Shown: positions 27,983-36,920 of the stretch, piece after piece
How positions within the stretch are numbered: the first letter of the stretch is position 1
How the letters are laid out: every line of letters begins with the position of its first letter
Assembly: GCA_934718785.1 (NCBI GenBank)
Contig: CAKVAF010000007.1
Span: 25,359 to 89,358, forward strand
Reading direction: 5' to 3'
From: an uncultured Campylobacter sp.
GTDB lineage: Bacteria > Campylobacterota > Campylobacteria > Campylobacterales > Campylobacteraceae
Length of the DNA: 64,000 nt
The notes under the pieces: model-generated
The model's input: only the letters and a program-made list of their open reading frames with translations
Databases searched by the model: none
What the model was told of the DNA's origin: nothing
Translations under genes and position numbers: made by a program

Positions 27983-29182
27983 TCAATCGCTTTTAATCTG
28001 CAAAGGCTTCACGCCCGGAAGTTCCTTGCCCTCGATGAGCTCAAGGCTTGCGCCACCCCCTGTTGAAATGAAAGTCATCTCATCCACATCGCCAGCGCGC
28101 GCGACCACATCGGCTGTATCGCCCCCGCCGATAACGCTTGTCGCGTGTGCATCAGCGATATAATGACTCATCTTAAGGCTTCCTTTGGAGAATTTATCGA
28201 TCTCAAACACGCCCATAGGTCCATTCCACCATATCGTTTGCGCATCAGCTAGCACTTCTTTAAAAAGCGTTACACTCGCTGGTCCTATGTCAAGGCCCAT
28301 CCAGCCAGCCGGGATTTCTTGCACGCTCACATACTGCATAATGGCTTCTTGCGAGCAAGTTTGAGCAGCCACGACATCCACAGGCAGATAAATTTTAACC
28401 CCAAGTTCCTTACCCTTGTGTAAAATGCGCTTGGCTTCATCGATAAGATCATCTTCTAAAAGCGAATTGCCTATATCTAGGCCTTGCGCCTTTAGAAAAG
28501 TAAATGCCATACCTCCGCCGATGATGAGTTTATCCACCTTTGGAAGTAAATTAATCAAAGCTTGCAGCTTACCACTCACTTTTGACCCACCTACGACAGC
28601 TACAAATGGGCGCGCTGGACGCTTGATGAGATTGTTTGCAAACCCGATTTCTTTTAAGAGCAAAAAGCCCGCCGCCTTGTGATTTTCATCAAAAAATTTC
28701 GTTATAGCCTCCACACTTGCATGCGCTCTATGACACACGCCAAAGGCATCGTTGATATAAATTTCAGCCATATTAGCCAGTTCTTTAGCTAAGTTTTCAT
28801 CATTTTTAGTCTCGCCCCTTTCAAAGCGCAAATTTTCAAGTAGTAAAATTTCGCCCGCCTTAAGATCGTTTGCCTTTTTTTGCGCGTCTTCACCGATAAC
28901 ATCTTTTGCCATAATGACTTCTTTATTCATCAGCCTTGCTAAGCGCTTTGCTACAGGTTCAAGAGAGTATTTTGCATTGATTTCTTTAGGACGGCCTAAA
29001 TGAGAAGTTAAAATCACGCTGCAGCCATTATCCAAACAATATCTTATCGTAGGAATAGCCGAGCGAATGCGCCTGTCATCTGTGATATTTAAAAACTCAT
29101 CTTGCGGGACATTAAAATCACACCTGATAAAGACTTTTTTACCTGAAATTTCAATATCTTTAAGCGAAATAATACCCTTCAT
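27983..29182 (-). CDS. pgk: Phosphoglycerate kinase
   Basis: Pgk interconverts 1,3-bisphosphoglycerate and 3-phosphoglycerate with ATP. I place the start at the ATG at 29182 ([26 protein letters not shown], 399 residues) because aaggag lies just upstream; an in-frame TTG at 29200 would only add residues overlapping gap[28 protein letters not shown] and the nucleotide-binding C-terminal GGGDTADVV and [20 protein letters not shown] are all present. The gapA stop is one base upstream. Confidence 0.95.
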   Translation of the reverse strand: MKGIISLKDIEISGKKVFIRCDFNVPQDEFLNITDDRRIRSAIPTIRYCLDNGCSVILTSHLGRPKEINAKYSLEPVAKRLARLMNKEVIMAKDVIGEDAQKKANDLKAGEILLLENLRFERGETKNDENLAKELANMAEIYINDAFGVCHRAHASVEAITKFFDENHKAAGFLLLKEIGFANNLIKRPARPFVAVVGGSKVSGKLQALINLLPKVDKLIIGGGMAFTFLKAQGLDIGNSLLEDDLIDEAKRILHKGKELGVKIYLPVDVVAAQTCSQEAIMQYVSVQEIPAGWMGLDIGPASVTLFKEVLADAQTIWWNGPMGVFEIDKFSKGSLKMSHYIADAHATSVIGGGDTADVVARAGDVDEMTFISTGGGASLELIEGKELPGVKPLQIKSD

Positions 29183-29183
29183 C

Positions 29184-30179
29184 CTAGCTCCTTGAAACAA
29201 AGCTTGCCATATCTACAAGGCGGCTTGAATAGCCCCATTCATTATCATACCACGCAATGACCTTGATAAAATCATCACAAATGACCTGTGTTAAATCGCT
29301 AGCTACAACTGCTCCATAAGAACAAGTGATAAAATCGCTTGAAACGCGCTCTTCATCATCCACAAGCAAAAGCCCCTTTAAATTCGAAGCAGCAGCCTTT
29401 CTAAAGGCGTCGTTGATCTCATCTTTACTCACTTTTTTCTTAAGCAGAGCCGTTAAATCCACGCTTGAAACATCGACCACAGGCACGCGCATACTTTGTC
29501 CGTGAAGCTTGCCATTAAGCTCTGGCATGATGAGTTTCATTGCTTTAGCTGCTCCTGTGGAAGTGGGGATAATGTTTTGCGCTGCAGCTCTTGAGCGCCT
29601 TTTATCGCGTGCTTTTGCATCGATAATGCTTTGTCCATTCGTATAAGCATGAATGGTCGTCATCAAGCCCTTTTCAATGCCAAAATTATCTTGCAAAACG
29701 CGGCACACAGGACCTAAGCAATTTGTCGTACAGCTTGCGTTTGATATGATTTTTTCGCCTTTGTAGTGTTGCGCATTTACGCCCAGCACGAAAGTGGGCG
29801 TATCATCTTTAGCAGGAGCGCTCATAATGACTTTTTCAATGCCTTTTTCTAAAAAAGGCTTGCATTTTTCTTGTGTTAAATGCGCACCCGTGCATTCAAG
29901 AACGATTTGAGCGCCAAACTTAGCAAAGTCAAGATTGTTGATATCGCGGCTTTTAAAAACTTTAATGTGTTTATTATCAATGATTAAATCATCGCCTTGA
30001 CTTTGAACTTCGCCCTCATAAGGACCATGCACGGTATCGTATTTAAAAAGATATTTGGTAAGCTCGATATCTGTAGTATCATTGATTGCTACAAGCTCGA
30101 CATCATCGCGCTTTAAAGCGATCCTAGCAACGCAACGTCCTATGCGTCCAAAGCCATTTATTGCAATTTTTACAGCCAT
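29184..30179 (-). CDS. gapA: Glyceraldehyde-3-phosphate dehydrogenase
   Basis: The 331-residue enzyme starts [22 protein letters not shown] (NAD-binding) and has the catalytic Cys in [13 protein letters not shown] (~150), then [12 protein letters not shown] and [15 protein letters not shown]. It is first in the gapA-pgk-tpiA-fabI operon. The 59-base gap to the divergent nadD-rsfS gene must contain both promoters; a TATAAA-like box lies about 20 bases before gapA on the minus strand. Confidence 0.96.
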   Translation of the reverse strand: MAVKIAINGFGRIGRCVARIALKRDDVELVAINDTTDIELTKYLFKYDTVHGPYEGEVQSQGDDLIIDNKHIKVFKSRDINNLDFAKFGAQIVLECTGAHLTQEKCKPFLEKGIEKVIMSAPAKDDTPTFVLGVNAQHYKGEKIISNASCTTNCLGPVCRVLQDNFGIEKGLMTTIHAYTNGQSIIDAKARDKRRSRAAAQNIIPTSTGAAKAMKLIMPELNGKLHGQSMRVPVVDVSSVDLTALLKKKVSKDEINDAFRKAAASNLKGLLLVDDEERVSSDFITCSYGAVVASDLTQVICDDFIKVIAWYDNEWGYSSRLVDMASFVSRS

Positions 30180-30238
30180 TTAATGTCCTTTTATAAAATA
30201 ATCTGCTAATATTTTACAAAAAAAAGGTTAAATTTTTT

Positions 30239-31126
30239 ATGAAAGTTGCAGTTTTTGGCGGAAGTTTTGATCCGCCTCACATAGGACACGATTTAATCAT
30301 CAAAAGCGCGTTCAAAAGCCTAGATATAGATAAACTTTTCATTATCCCCACTTATATCAACCCTTTTAAAAAAGGCTTTGTCGCAGATGAAAATACAAGG
30401 CTTGCTTGGGTTAAAAAGCTTTGGGGGAGTTTAGAAAAGGTTGAATTTTTAGATTATGAAGTGCGCGCAAAGCGTCCGGTGCCAAGCATTGAAAGCGTGG
30501 AGTTTATAGAAAAAAATTTTAAGCCTGATAAAATATATTTTATCATAGGTGCTGATCATTTAAAAAGCTTAAATTTATGGCATAATTACGAACAATTAGC
30601 CAAAAAAGTGGAATTTATCGTAGCAACTCGTGGTCAAATAAAGGTGCCTAAAAACTTTAAAATCCTTGATATAAACGCGCTCATTGCTTCAAGTGAGATT
30701 AGAGAAAATTTAAAAAAAGATAAAAGTTTGCTGGATAAAATCCCAAGTTCAATCAGCGATGAAGTGGATCAAATTTATACAAAAACAAAGGAAAACTCAA
30801 TGCAAAAAAGAATTGATAAAATTGTTGCGATTTTAGATGAGAAAAAGGCTGAGGATATCGAAGTTTTTGATATGCGGGGCAAGGAGTATTTCACGGATTT
30901 TGTCATCCTTACTACAAGTCTTACGCAGCGACACGCTCTTTCTTTAATCGATGAGCTGAAGACTCAGTTAAAAGGGGCTAAAGAAGAGTTTTTAAGCATT
31001 GAAAGTAGCGAAGATTGGAGTGTGATTGATTTAGGCGATATTATCATTCATCTTTTAAGCCAAGATTACCGCGCTAAATACAACATCGAAGAGCTTTTAA
31101 AGAGCTTGCAAGAGCAAAAGAGCTGA
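30239..31126 (+). CDS. NadD (nicotinate-nucleotide adenylyltransferase) fused in frame to ribosomal silencing factor RsfS
   Basis: Residues ~1-185 are NadD, which makes NaAD from NaMN and ATP: MKVAVFGGSFDPPHIGHDLII carries the HxGH nucleotidyltransferase motif, and ALIASSEIRENL is the ISSTxIR-type motif. Residues ~188-295 are RsfS (MQKRIDKIVAILDEKKAEDIEVFDM...FTDFVILTT), which binds uL14 and blocks subunit joining in starvation. No stop separates them. However, an ATG at 30800 follows aaagga with good spacing, so a separate 108-residue RsfS could be made from the same mRNA. I recall these as adjacent separate genes in C. jejuni. Confidence 0.88.
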   Translation: MKVAVFGGSFDPPHIGHDLIIKSAFKSLDIDKLFIIPTYINPFKKGFVADENTRLAWVKKLWGSLEKVEFLDYEVRAKRPVPSIESVEFIEKNFKPDKIYFIIGADHLKSLNLWHNYEQLAKKVEFIVATRGQIKVPKNFKILDINALIASSEIRENLKKDKSLLDKIPSSISDEVDQIYTKTKENSMQKRIDKIVAILDEKKAEDIEVFDMRGKEYFTDFVILTTSLTQRHALSLIDELKTQLKGAKEEFLSIESSEDWSVIDLGDIIIHLLSQDYRAKYNIEELLKSLQEQKS

Positions 31127-31174
31127 GCGCTTTGGTTTTTAAATTTCGTGCAAAATTAGTGTTTAAATTTTAAT

Positions 31175-31885
31175 TCATTTTATATTTTCAAGGACTTTTT
31201 CTTTATCAAGCCTTTCTTGCATAAGCTTGCGCGTGTTGCTGAGCCAATTTTCTTTACTGGTATTAACTAGGGGCAAGCAAATGAGCTTTAAAGTGCCACT
31301 TTTAAGGCTTAAAGCCTTGCTGTCAAGGATTTTAGCAGAATCGACGATTAAAATGGGCTGGACTTTAAGACCTAGCTTTTCAGCTAAAACCTGCGCCCCA
31401 CTTTGAAATTTAAGCATTTTTTCGCCCTTACTTCGCGTGCCTTCTGGAAAAATAGCCAAAACGCGCCCCTCATCCAAACGCTGCTTCGCTTCTTTTAAAA
31501 TGCGCACTAAATCACGCGGATTGCTTCTATCAATACATAAAAGCTTAGGCTTAATCATGGCAAATTTAAAAATAGGAATTTCGCGCAATTCTTTTTTAGC
31601 TATCCATGCTAAATTCTTAGGATACAAGCTTTCAAGCGCGATGATATCAAGCATACTTTGATGATTCATTAAAATCATATTGGCTTTATTATCAAACTCG
31701 CCCACAAGCTCGTAATCAAAGCCAAATACCTCGCCTTGCAAACTCGCCCAAGATTTTCGGATTTGCCAAATTTGAGTTTGCGAGCGCGCAAAGCAAAAGG
31801 CTAAAAATACACAAAGCACGCTAAAAGTGGAAAAAGGCAGGTAGAGTAGGGCTTTTATCCTTGCGCCAAGTTTTTTAAATGACAT
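31175..31885 (-). CDS. plsC: 1-acyl-sn-glycerol-3-phosphate acyltransferase PlsC
   Basis: PlsC acylates lysophosphatidic acid to phosphatidic acid at the inner membrane. I place the start at the ATG at 31885, nine codons inside the longest frame, since aaaagga precedes it; this gives 236 residues beginning MSFKKLGARIKALLYLPF with one membrane segment at ~12-35. The acyltransferase motifs are MILMNHQSMLDII (His-x4-Asp), IDRSNPRD and FPEGTRSKGE. It lies downstream of the sequon-rich periplasmic protein gene in the ctpA-pur operon direction. Confidence 0.92.
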   Translation of the reverse strand: MSFKKLGARIKALLYLPFSTFSVLCVFLAFCFARSQTQIWQIRKSWASLQGEVFGFDYELVGEFDNKANMILMNHQSMLDIIALESLYPKNLAWIAKKELREIPIFKFAMIKPKLLCIDRSNPRDLVRILKEAKQRLDEGRVLAIFPEGTRSKGEKMLKFQSGAQVLAEKLGLKVQPILIVDSAKILDSKALSLKSGTLKLICLPLVNTSKENWLSNTRKLMQERLDKEKVLENIK

Positions 31886-31898
31886 TTTTGTCCTTTTA

Positions 31899-33059
31899 TC
31901 ACTCGAAGTCATTTTTATTCACCCAGCCGATTTTACCATCTTTAAATAAAACCTTGATATAATCTTGCCTTTTACCTAAAATTTCGACTTTCTCAGTGCT
32001 TTTGCTTTTGTAAAAATAGCTTGAATTAGCAGTTGGCAAAAGCTGAGCATTCGTGCCTGCTTTTAGTGTGGCGATTTTATTGCTGCTGTCAAATAAAAAG
32101 CTTAGCGCAAATGCTACGATTGCAAGGGCAAAAAAGATATAATTTTTCCGCCACACAAAAACGAGTGCAAAAAGTCCTGCTAGTACCCATAAACTCACTT
32201 GTTTGTAGATATTTAAGCTGTTTTCTTTAGGATTTAAATCACTTTGCGTGCTCACAGGGCTTTCTTCTTCGATAATCACCTTTAAAGAAATATTTTCAAG
32301 CTTGTTTGTAAGTAAGTTAAAATAAGAAAAATCAAGGCTTTTTTTACTTGGCGAAAACACAGCAGAATAAAGCGCACTTGATTTGTTGAAATCACCACTC
32401 AAACTATCAATTCTTTGATGAGCGATATCACTATCTTTGAGCTTGAAATTTCTTAAATTTGCATTTGTTGCGCTAAGTTCTACGACCATGACTAAATTTT
32501 TATCATCAAAATATCTCGTCCTTGCATTTTTTGCGCTCAGACTATCTGCTACGATACCTGAATAATTGGAATCAGCGCTGATTTTTTTAAAGCTTATGGG
32601 CTCTAAAATGAGACTGGATTTTTGAAAGATTTTTTTATTGCGTAAAAGCTGCACTTCAACGCTTTCAAATCTAGCATTTGAGTCCTTTGCTTGAAAATAA
32701 AGGCTTGTTTGATAGGAATTTGCAGCGATTTTATACCATTTAGCATTGGGATTTAAAAACTCTAGGCTATCATTTTTATTGAGACTGATATTAAAGTCAA
32801 AGTCTGTGTTTTGCGCTGTTTTGGCGATGATATCTAGCTTGAAAACTTCGCCCACGAAAAAGCTTTTTTTATAAGCACTGCTGCTTAGTACCAAATCGCT
32901 TGTCGCTACAAACTCATCGCTTATATTCTCATCATTAAAGTCGTTTTCATCGCTTGCAGCCACACTTTGATAAATGCGCTTTTGATTTTCGTCCAAATTT
33001 AAAGCGCTAAGATTTAAGCTGAGTAAAAGGAGTAAAAAAAGTGTTTTTGTCAGTTTCAT
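31899..33059 (-). CDS. Sequon-rich periplasmic protein with membrane segment and C-terminal SH3-like domain
   Basis: The 386-residue protein has a signal peptide (MKLTKTLFLLLLLSLNLSA). A ~250-residue periplasmic region of beta-rich character and two close hydrophobic segments (~287-303 and ~307-323) follow. The C-terminus is SH3-like: AQLLPTANSSYFYKSKSTEKVEILGKRQDYIKVLFKDGKIGWV. Four Campylobacter PglB sequons of the D/E-x-N-x-S/T type are seen: Asn45 (DENIS), Asn90 (DFNIS), Asn165 (DSNYS) and Asn225 (DFNKS). The N-terminal part is distantly BatD-like in layout, but I do not recognise the function. I recall a homologue between purQ and plsC in C. jejuni. Confidence 0.65.
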   Translation of the reverse strand: MKLTKTLFLLLLLSLNLSALNLDENQKRIYQSVAASDENDFNDENISDEFVATSDLVLSSSAYKKSFFVGEVFKLDIIAKTAQNTDFDFNISLNKNDSLEFLNPNAKWYKIAANSYQTSLYFQAKDSNARFESVEVQLLRNKKIFQKSSLILEPISFKKISADSNYSGIVADSLSAKNARTRYFDDKNLVMVVELSATNANLRNFKLKDSDIAHQRIDSLSGDFNKSSALYSAVFSPSKKSLDFSYFNLLTNKLENISLKVIIEEESPVSTQSDLNPKENSLNIYKQVSLWVLAGLFALVFVWRKNYIFFALAIVAFALSFLFDSSNKIATLKAGTNAQLLPTANSSYFYKSKSTEKVEILGKRQDYIKVLFKDGKIGWVNKNDFE

Positions 33060-33090
33060 TTTATTCCTTATTGAATGAATTTAAAAATCA

Positions 33091-33184
33091 CAAAACTCGC
33101 GCCGCTGTTTTTGAATTTATTTTAAATTTTAAATTCGCTAAGCAAATTGTGGATTGCCACGCGGACAAGCCCACTCATAATGAC
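33091..33184. repeat. GC-rich element copy followed by a degenerate GTCATTGCGAG-type copy
   Basis: CAAAACTCGCGCCGCTGTTT at 33091-33110 is the best intergenic copy of the dispersed element. About 40 bases on, 33151-33184 (GGATTGCCACGCGG...CATAATGAC) is a worn palindromic element in inverted orientation. The gap 33060-33261 holds nothing else recognisable. Confidence 0.65.
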
Positions 33185-33261
33185 GGATTTAGTAACTTTC
33201 ACGCAGGATTTTACAAGCTCTAATAAAGACACCAAAAAAGCCGAGTCGTTTTCAAAGCCTG

Positions 33262-33909
33262 CTAAGATAAAAATCCTTCAAGCATTTTAAGCCCTACGCT
33301 ATTTCCCAAAAGCTCATCACAAGCGCGCTCAGGATGAGGCATAAGCGCAAAAATCTTTTTATTTTCATCACAAATTCCAGCAATATCAGCGCTAGAGCCG
33401 TTTAAGTTTTCTACATATTTAAGCGTGATTAAATCTTTATCGTGCAAATATTTAAGTGTATCATCATCTGCGTAAAAATTGCCCTCGCCGTGCGCTACAG
33501 GCAGGCGTATGACTTCATCTTTTTTGAAATTTTTACACAGAGCGTTTTGATTTGAAATCACTCTTAATTTTTGCTCTTTAGCAATAAAGCTTAAGTTTTT
33601 GTTGCGAAGCAGCGCGCCTTTTAGCAAATGAAGCTCGGTAAGCATTTGAAAGCCGTTGCAAATGCCTAGCACGAAGCCACCTTTTTCGGCGTGTTTTTTT
33701 AAAACTTTCATCGCCGGAGCAAATTTAGCAATGGCTCCACATCTTAGATAATCTCCATACGAAAAACCTCCGGGCAAGATGATTAAATCCGCGCTAAAAT
33801 CATCCTTCTCATACCATACAATCTCAGGCTTTACACCCAGCTTTTCAAAGGCATAAGCTGTGTCAAATTCGCAATTTACGCCCGGTAGTCTAATGATGGC
33901 AATTTTCAT
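33262..33909 (-). CDS. purQ: Phosphoribosylformylglycinamidine synthase, glutaminase subunit PurQ
   Basis: PurQ releases ammonia from glutamine for PurL in purine synthesis step four. The 215-residue class I amidotransferase has GGFSYGDYLRCGAIAKFAP, the catalytic Cys in GFVLGICNGFQMLTEL (~84) and the His/Glu pair in ALMPHPERACDE. It overlaps purS by four bases. PurL, the synthase subunit, is not in the window. Confidence 0.95.
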   Translation of the reverse strand: MKIAIIRLPGVNCEFDTAYAFEKLGVKPEIVWYEKDDFSADLIILPGGFSYGDYLRCGAIAKFAPAMKVLKKHAEKGGFVLGICNGFQMLTELHLLKGALLRNKNLSFIAKEQKLRVISNQNALCKNFKKDEVIRLPVAHGEGNFYADDDTLKYLHDKDLITLKYVENLNGSSADIAGICDENKKIFALMPHPERACDELLGNSVGLKMLEGFLS

Positions 33910-34142
33910 AAAACAATCTCGTAATCTTCGATAACAGTGTTTGCTAAAAGCTCTTCACACATCGCCCTAGCTTGCACAAGCGCGTTTTCTTGATCATTTT
34001 CTTTTAAATCAAAGCTGATTTCTTTAGCCATTTTAAGATCGCTTACATTACTAAAATCAAGCGCGTGCAAAGCCTTTTCAATGGCTTTTGCTTGAGGGTC
34101 TAGCACGCCTTTTTTTAAAAAAATTCGAATTTTAATTTTCAT
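33906..34142 (-). CDS. purS: Phosphoribosylformylglycinamidine synthase subunit PurS
   Basis: PurS (78 residues) bridges PurQ and small PurL in the three-part FGAM synthase. The sequence MKIKIRIFLKKGVLDPQAKAIEKALHALDF...VSDLKMAKEISFDL matches the family (GVLDPQG-type opening and a VRxGKxI-like strand). It lies between purC and purQ with a four-base overlap to the latter, the order expected for a small-PurL organism. Confidence 0.93.
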   Translation of the reverse strand: MKIKIRIFLKKGVLDPQAKAIEKALHALDFSNVSDLKMAKEISFDLKENDQENALVQARAMCEELLANTVIEDYEIVL

Positions 34143-34162
34143 TTTTTACCCTATCTTTAAAT

Positions 34163-34873
34163 TTAGCTTAAAATTCTTTTCAAAACTTCTTCATAAGCCA
34201 TCTTAAGATTGCCTAAATCTTGTCTGAAACGATCTTTATCTAGCTTTTCATTCGTCTCTTTATCCCAGAAACGGCAACTATCAGGACTGATCTCATCGCA
34301 TAAAATAATGCTTCCATCTTTATCATAGCCCAGCTCGATTTTAAAATCAATCAAGCGCAAGTTTTTAGTATCAAAAAAGTCTTTTAAAATTTGATTGATT
34401 TGCCTTGCGATTTGCTTGATTTTTTCAATATCTGCCTTATCTTTAACCAAATTTAAAAGCAAGCAATGCTCATCATTGATAAAAGGATCGCCCAGCTTAT
34501 CATCTTTTAAGCAAAACTCCACTAATGCAAAAGGCAAAACCTCACCATCTTTAATGCCTAGCCTTTTGCAAAGCGAGCCCGTAGCGACATTGCGCACGAT
34601 GATTTCAATGGGGATGATTTGGCATTTTTTTACAAGCTGTTCGTTTTCGCTCAAAGTTTTTACCAAATGCGTTCTAATACCCTTTTTTTTAAGTAAATGA
34701 AAAAGTTCGGTTGAAATTTGAGCATTCAGCGCGCCCTTGCCCTTTTCACTGCCTTTCTTTTCAGCATTAAAAGCGGTTAGATCGTCTTTAAATTCACTAA
34801 TGAGTAAATTCTCATCATCTGTTTTGTAAAGTTTCTTGCCCTTGCCCTCATATAAAAGCTCTTTTTTAGTCAT
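34163..34873 (-). CDS. purC: SAICAR synthetase PurC
   Basis: PurC condenses CAIR with aspartate in purine synthesis. The 236-residue protein starts [36 protein letters not shown] and carries [52 protein letters not shown]. It overlaps the end of ctpA by eight bases and precedes purS by 20 bases, so ctpA-purC-purS-purQ are one unit. Confidence 0.95.
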   Translation of the reverse strand: MTKKELLYEGKGKKLYKTDDENLLISEFKDDLTAFNAEKKGSEKGKGALNAQISTELFHLLKKKGIRTHLVKTLSENEQLVKKCQIIPIEIIVRNVATGSLCKRLGIKDGEVLPFALVEFCLKDDKLGDPFINDEHCLLLNLVKDKADIEKIKQIARQINQILKDFFDTKNLRLIDFKIELGYDKDGSIILCDEISPDSCRFWDKETNEKLDKDRFRQDLGNLKMAYEEVLKRILS

Positions 34874-36185
34874 TTTTAATACCTTGAATGTTTAAAATTT
34901 TAACCGCGTCAATGGCTGATTTAAGCTGTGCGTCGTTGTTGATTTGCTCTTTTGTGATGATATTTTTATCTTCTTTTTTGCCACTTTTATTTTTATCATC
35001 AATTTTTTCAAGCTCGCTTTGTAGATGAAGTTTTAAATCACTTTCTTTAACACTAAAGCCATCTTGCTCGGCATTGACCTTGCCTGCAAAGACTTCAATG
35101 TCAGGTTTTACGCCCACCGCTTGAATGGTGCGCCCACTTGGCAGATAATAGCGCGCGATAGTGAGTTTAATGGCTTCTTTTTTATTGATTTGCATAATAC
35201 TTTGCACGCTACCCTTGCCAAAGGTGTTTTCGCCCACGATAATGGCGCGTTTTAAATCTTGCAAAGCCCCACTTACAATCTCACTCGCACTGGCACTTCC
35301 GCCATTTACAAGCACGACCATAGGCGCATTTGTAAGCTTTTTACTCGCCACAGCTTTATAATCTTTGTTTTCTTCAGCGATTTTACCTTTTTGAGAGACG
35401 ATAGTTCCATTACTTACGAATAAATTTGTAAGCTCGATAGCTTGATCAAGTAGCCCGCCCGGATTATTTCTTAAATCCAAAATAATGCCCTTAACTTTAG
35501 GATATTTTTTAAGTGCCTTTGTTGCAGCTTCTGCGACATTTTTATCAAAGCTAGCCACTCTTAAATAAAGCAAATTCTCATCTTCAATCAGCTTAGCATA
35601 AACGCTTTCAACCTTGATGATATCACGCGTAAGTTTTAGGTCAATAGGCTTGGCTTCGCCTTTTCTAAAAAGTGTGATTTCAATTTCAGTTTTTGGCTTG
35701 CCGCGCATTTTATCCACCGCTTCATCAAGCTTCATTCCAAGCGTGGATTCGCCGTTAATGCGCAAGATCACATCGCCTGATTTTACCCCGGCTTTATCGG
35801 CAGGAGTGCCCTCAATAGGTGCAATGACACTTAATGCTCCATCTTTCATCCCTACAGTAATGCCAAGTCCGCCAAATTCGCCATTTGTTTGAATTTTCAT
35901 ATCTTCGAAGTCTTTTTCATTTAAGAAAGAAGAATGTGCGTCTAAATTTGAAAGAAGTCCAGAAATGGATTTGTCGATTAAATCTGTGATATTTTCATCA
36001 TCGACATAGTATTGCTGCACGATAGCAAGGGTTTTTGTATATTTATCCAGTGCTTCAATGCGCTTATCTAACTCATCTTGCGAGAGTTTATTTTGCGCTA
36101 GGCTCGCATTTGTCGTTACTAAAAGACAGAGCGCGAGCGTGCTAAAAAAGCCTAAAATACTTGCGAAAAAACGTTTTGTTTTCAA
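34866..36185 (-). CDS. ctpA: Carboxyl-terminal processing protease (S41 family) CtpA
   Basis: A periplasmic serine protease that trims C-termini of exported proteins. The 439-residue product has a signal peptide (~1-30), a PDZ domain (~85-165, [35 protein letters not shown]) and the S41 catalytic core with the nucleophile in [10 protein letters not shown] and the general-base Lys in [11 protein letters not shown] PglB sequon, DENIT (Asn65), lies just after the signal peptide. The start is the ATG at 36185 on the minus strand, divergent from the CsoR-type gene. purC follows with an eight-base overlap. Confidence 0.93.
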   Translation of the reverse strand: MKTKRFFASILGFFSTLALCLLVTTNASLAQNKLSQDELDKRIEALDKYTKTLAIVQQYYVDDENITDLIDKSISGLLSNLDAHSSFLNEKDFEDMKIQTNGEFGGLGITVGMKDGALSVIAPIEGTPADKAGVKSGDVILRINGESTLGMKLDEAVDKMRGKPKTEIEITLFRKGEAKPIDLKLTRDIIKVESVYAKLIEDENLLYLRVASFDKNVAEAATKALKKYPKVKGIILDLRNNPGGLLDQAIELTNLFVSNGTIVSQKGKIAEENKDYKAVASKKLTNAPMVVLVNGGSASASEIVSGALQDLKRAIIVGENTFGKGSVQSIMQINKKEAIKLTIARYYLPSGRTIQAVGVKPDIEVFAGKVNAEQDGFSVKESDLKLHLQSELEKIDDKNKSGKKEDKNIITKEQINNDAQLKSAIDAVKILNIQGIKND

Positions 36186-36293
36186 GGTTTGAACTCCAAT
36201 TAAAAAGATAAAAGCAAATTTTAATCAAATTTGCTTAAAAATTTGTAAATAAAAGCACTTTTTGTTACAATAATAAGAAAAAAGGTCGAAGCT

Positions 36294-36710
36294 ATGCCAA
36301 ATTCAAAAGATATCAAAGGCTTTAAAAGCGTGCATTCAAAAAAGCACGATGAGAAAGCGCACTCAGGCGAGAAACTTCACTCGCACGAAAATTTACACTC
36401 ACACGTTTTAAATACTAAAAAAATTCACACTCAGCACACACACATTCATTCTAAAGGGCATGATAAAGCGATGATGAACCGCTTGAGTAAGAGTATAGGG
36501 CATTTGGAGCGGGTTAAAATGATGATAGAGCAGGGCAAAGACTGCGCCGAAGTATTAGTCCAGCTTGCTGCAGTGCGCGGCGAGCTTAATAGCACGGGAA
36601 AATGTATCCTTAAAGAGCATTTAAGTCACTGCATTATCCACGCTATTGAAGAAGGCGATATACAAAAAATCGAAGAGCTTAAAAAAGCCATCGATAGCTT
36701 TATGAAATGA
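36294..36710 (+). CDS. CsoR-type copper-sensing repressor with His-rich N-terminal extension
   Basis: Residues ~57-138 are a DUF156 all-helical repressor domain. The metal ligands match CsoR exactly in spacing: Cys84, His109 and Cys113 (C-x24-H-x3-C), which favours Cu(I) sensing over the RcnR or FrmR patterns. Residues 1-56 are unusual: 12 histidines (14, 18, 23, 29, 31, 35, 37, 45, 48, 50, 52, 56) in Ser/Lys-rich sequence, absent from classical CsoR. The ATG follows aaaaggtcgaag. It lies between ctpA (divergent) and clpB. Targets are unknown; a copper-type P-ATPase gene occurs at 46109. Confidence 0.8.
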   Translation: MPNSKDIKGFKSVHSKKHDEKAHSGEKLHSHENLHSHVLNTKKIHTQHTHIHSKGHDKAMMNRLSKSIGHLERVKMMIEQGKDCAEVLVQLAAVRGELNSTGKCILKEHLSHCIIHAIEEGDIQKIEELKKAIDSFMK

Positions 36711-36754
36711 GCCTGTAAAAAAATTAAAAAATCTTAGATTGATGATAAAATTTA

Positions 36755-36786
36755 AAAGCTCTTAAAAGGCTTATTTTAAGAGCTTT
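36755..36786 (+). terminator. Hairpin after the CsoR-type gene
   Basis: AAAGCTCTTAAAA and TTTTAAGAGCTTT are a perfect 13-bp stem with a six-base loop, 45 bases after the stop. The T run after it is poor, but an intrinsic terminator insulating clpB is the simplest reading. Confidence 0.6.
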
Positions 36787-36819
36787 CATTAAAAATTTAA
36801 AAAAATTTATTAAAAAAAC

Positions 36820-36848
36820 TTGACAATAACTCACTAAATTTATATAAT
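36820..36848 (+). promoter_or_regulatory. Consensus sigma-70 promoter of clpB
   Basis: TTGACA (36820-36825) and TATAAT (36843-36848) are separated by exactly 17 bases. A full -35 is rare in Campylobacter, so this should be a strong promoter held in check by a repressor. The predicted start near 36855 coincides with the first base of the inverted repeat at 36855-36896. Confidence 0.8.
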
Positions 36849-36854
36849 ACACTT

Positions 36855-36896
36855 AATATAAAGTTTAAGGCTTGAAATTTAAATAAACTTTATATT
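36855..36896. promoter_or_regulatory. Perfect 13-bp inverted repeat at the clpB transcription start
   Basis: AATATAAAGTTTA (36855-36867) and TAAACTTTATATT (36884-36896) are perfect reverse complements with a 16-base spacer that includes CTTGAA. It could be a repressor operator covering the start site or a 5'-UTR hairpin. It is not a CIRCE element and only half resembles an HspR-type CTTGAGT site. Confidence 0.65.
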
Positions 36897-36920
36897 TTAA
36901 AGCAATTTAAAGGATAAAAA

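Noticed and set aside
36855..36896. CIRCE element for HrcA
   Set aside because: The TTAGCACTC-N9-GAGTGCTAA sequence is absent; the arms are a different AT-rich palindrome.
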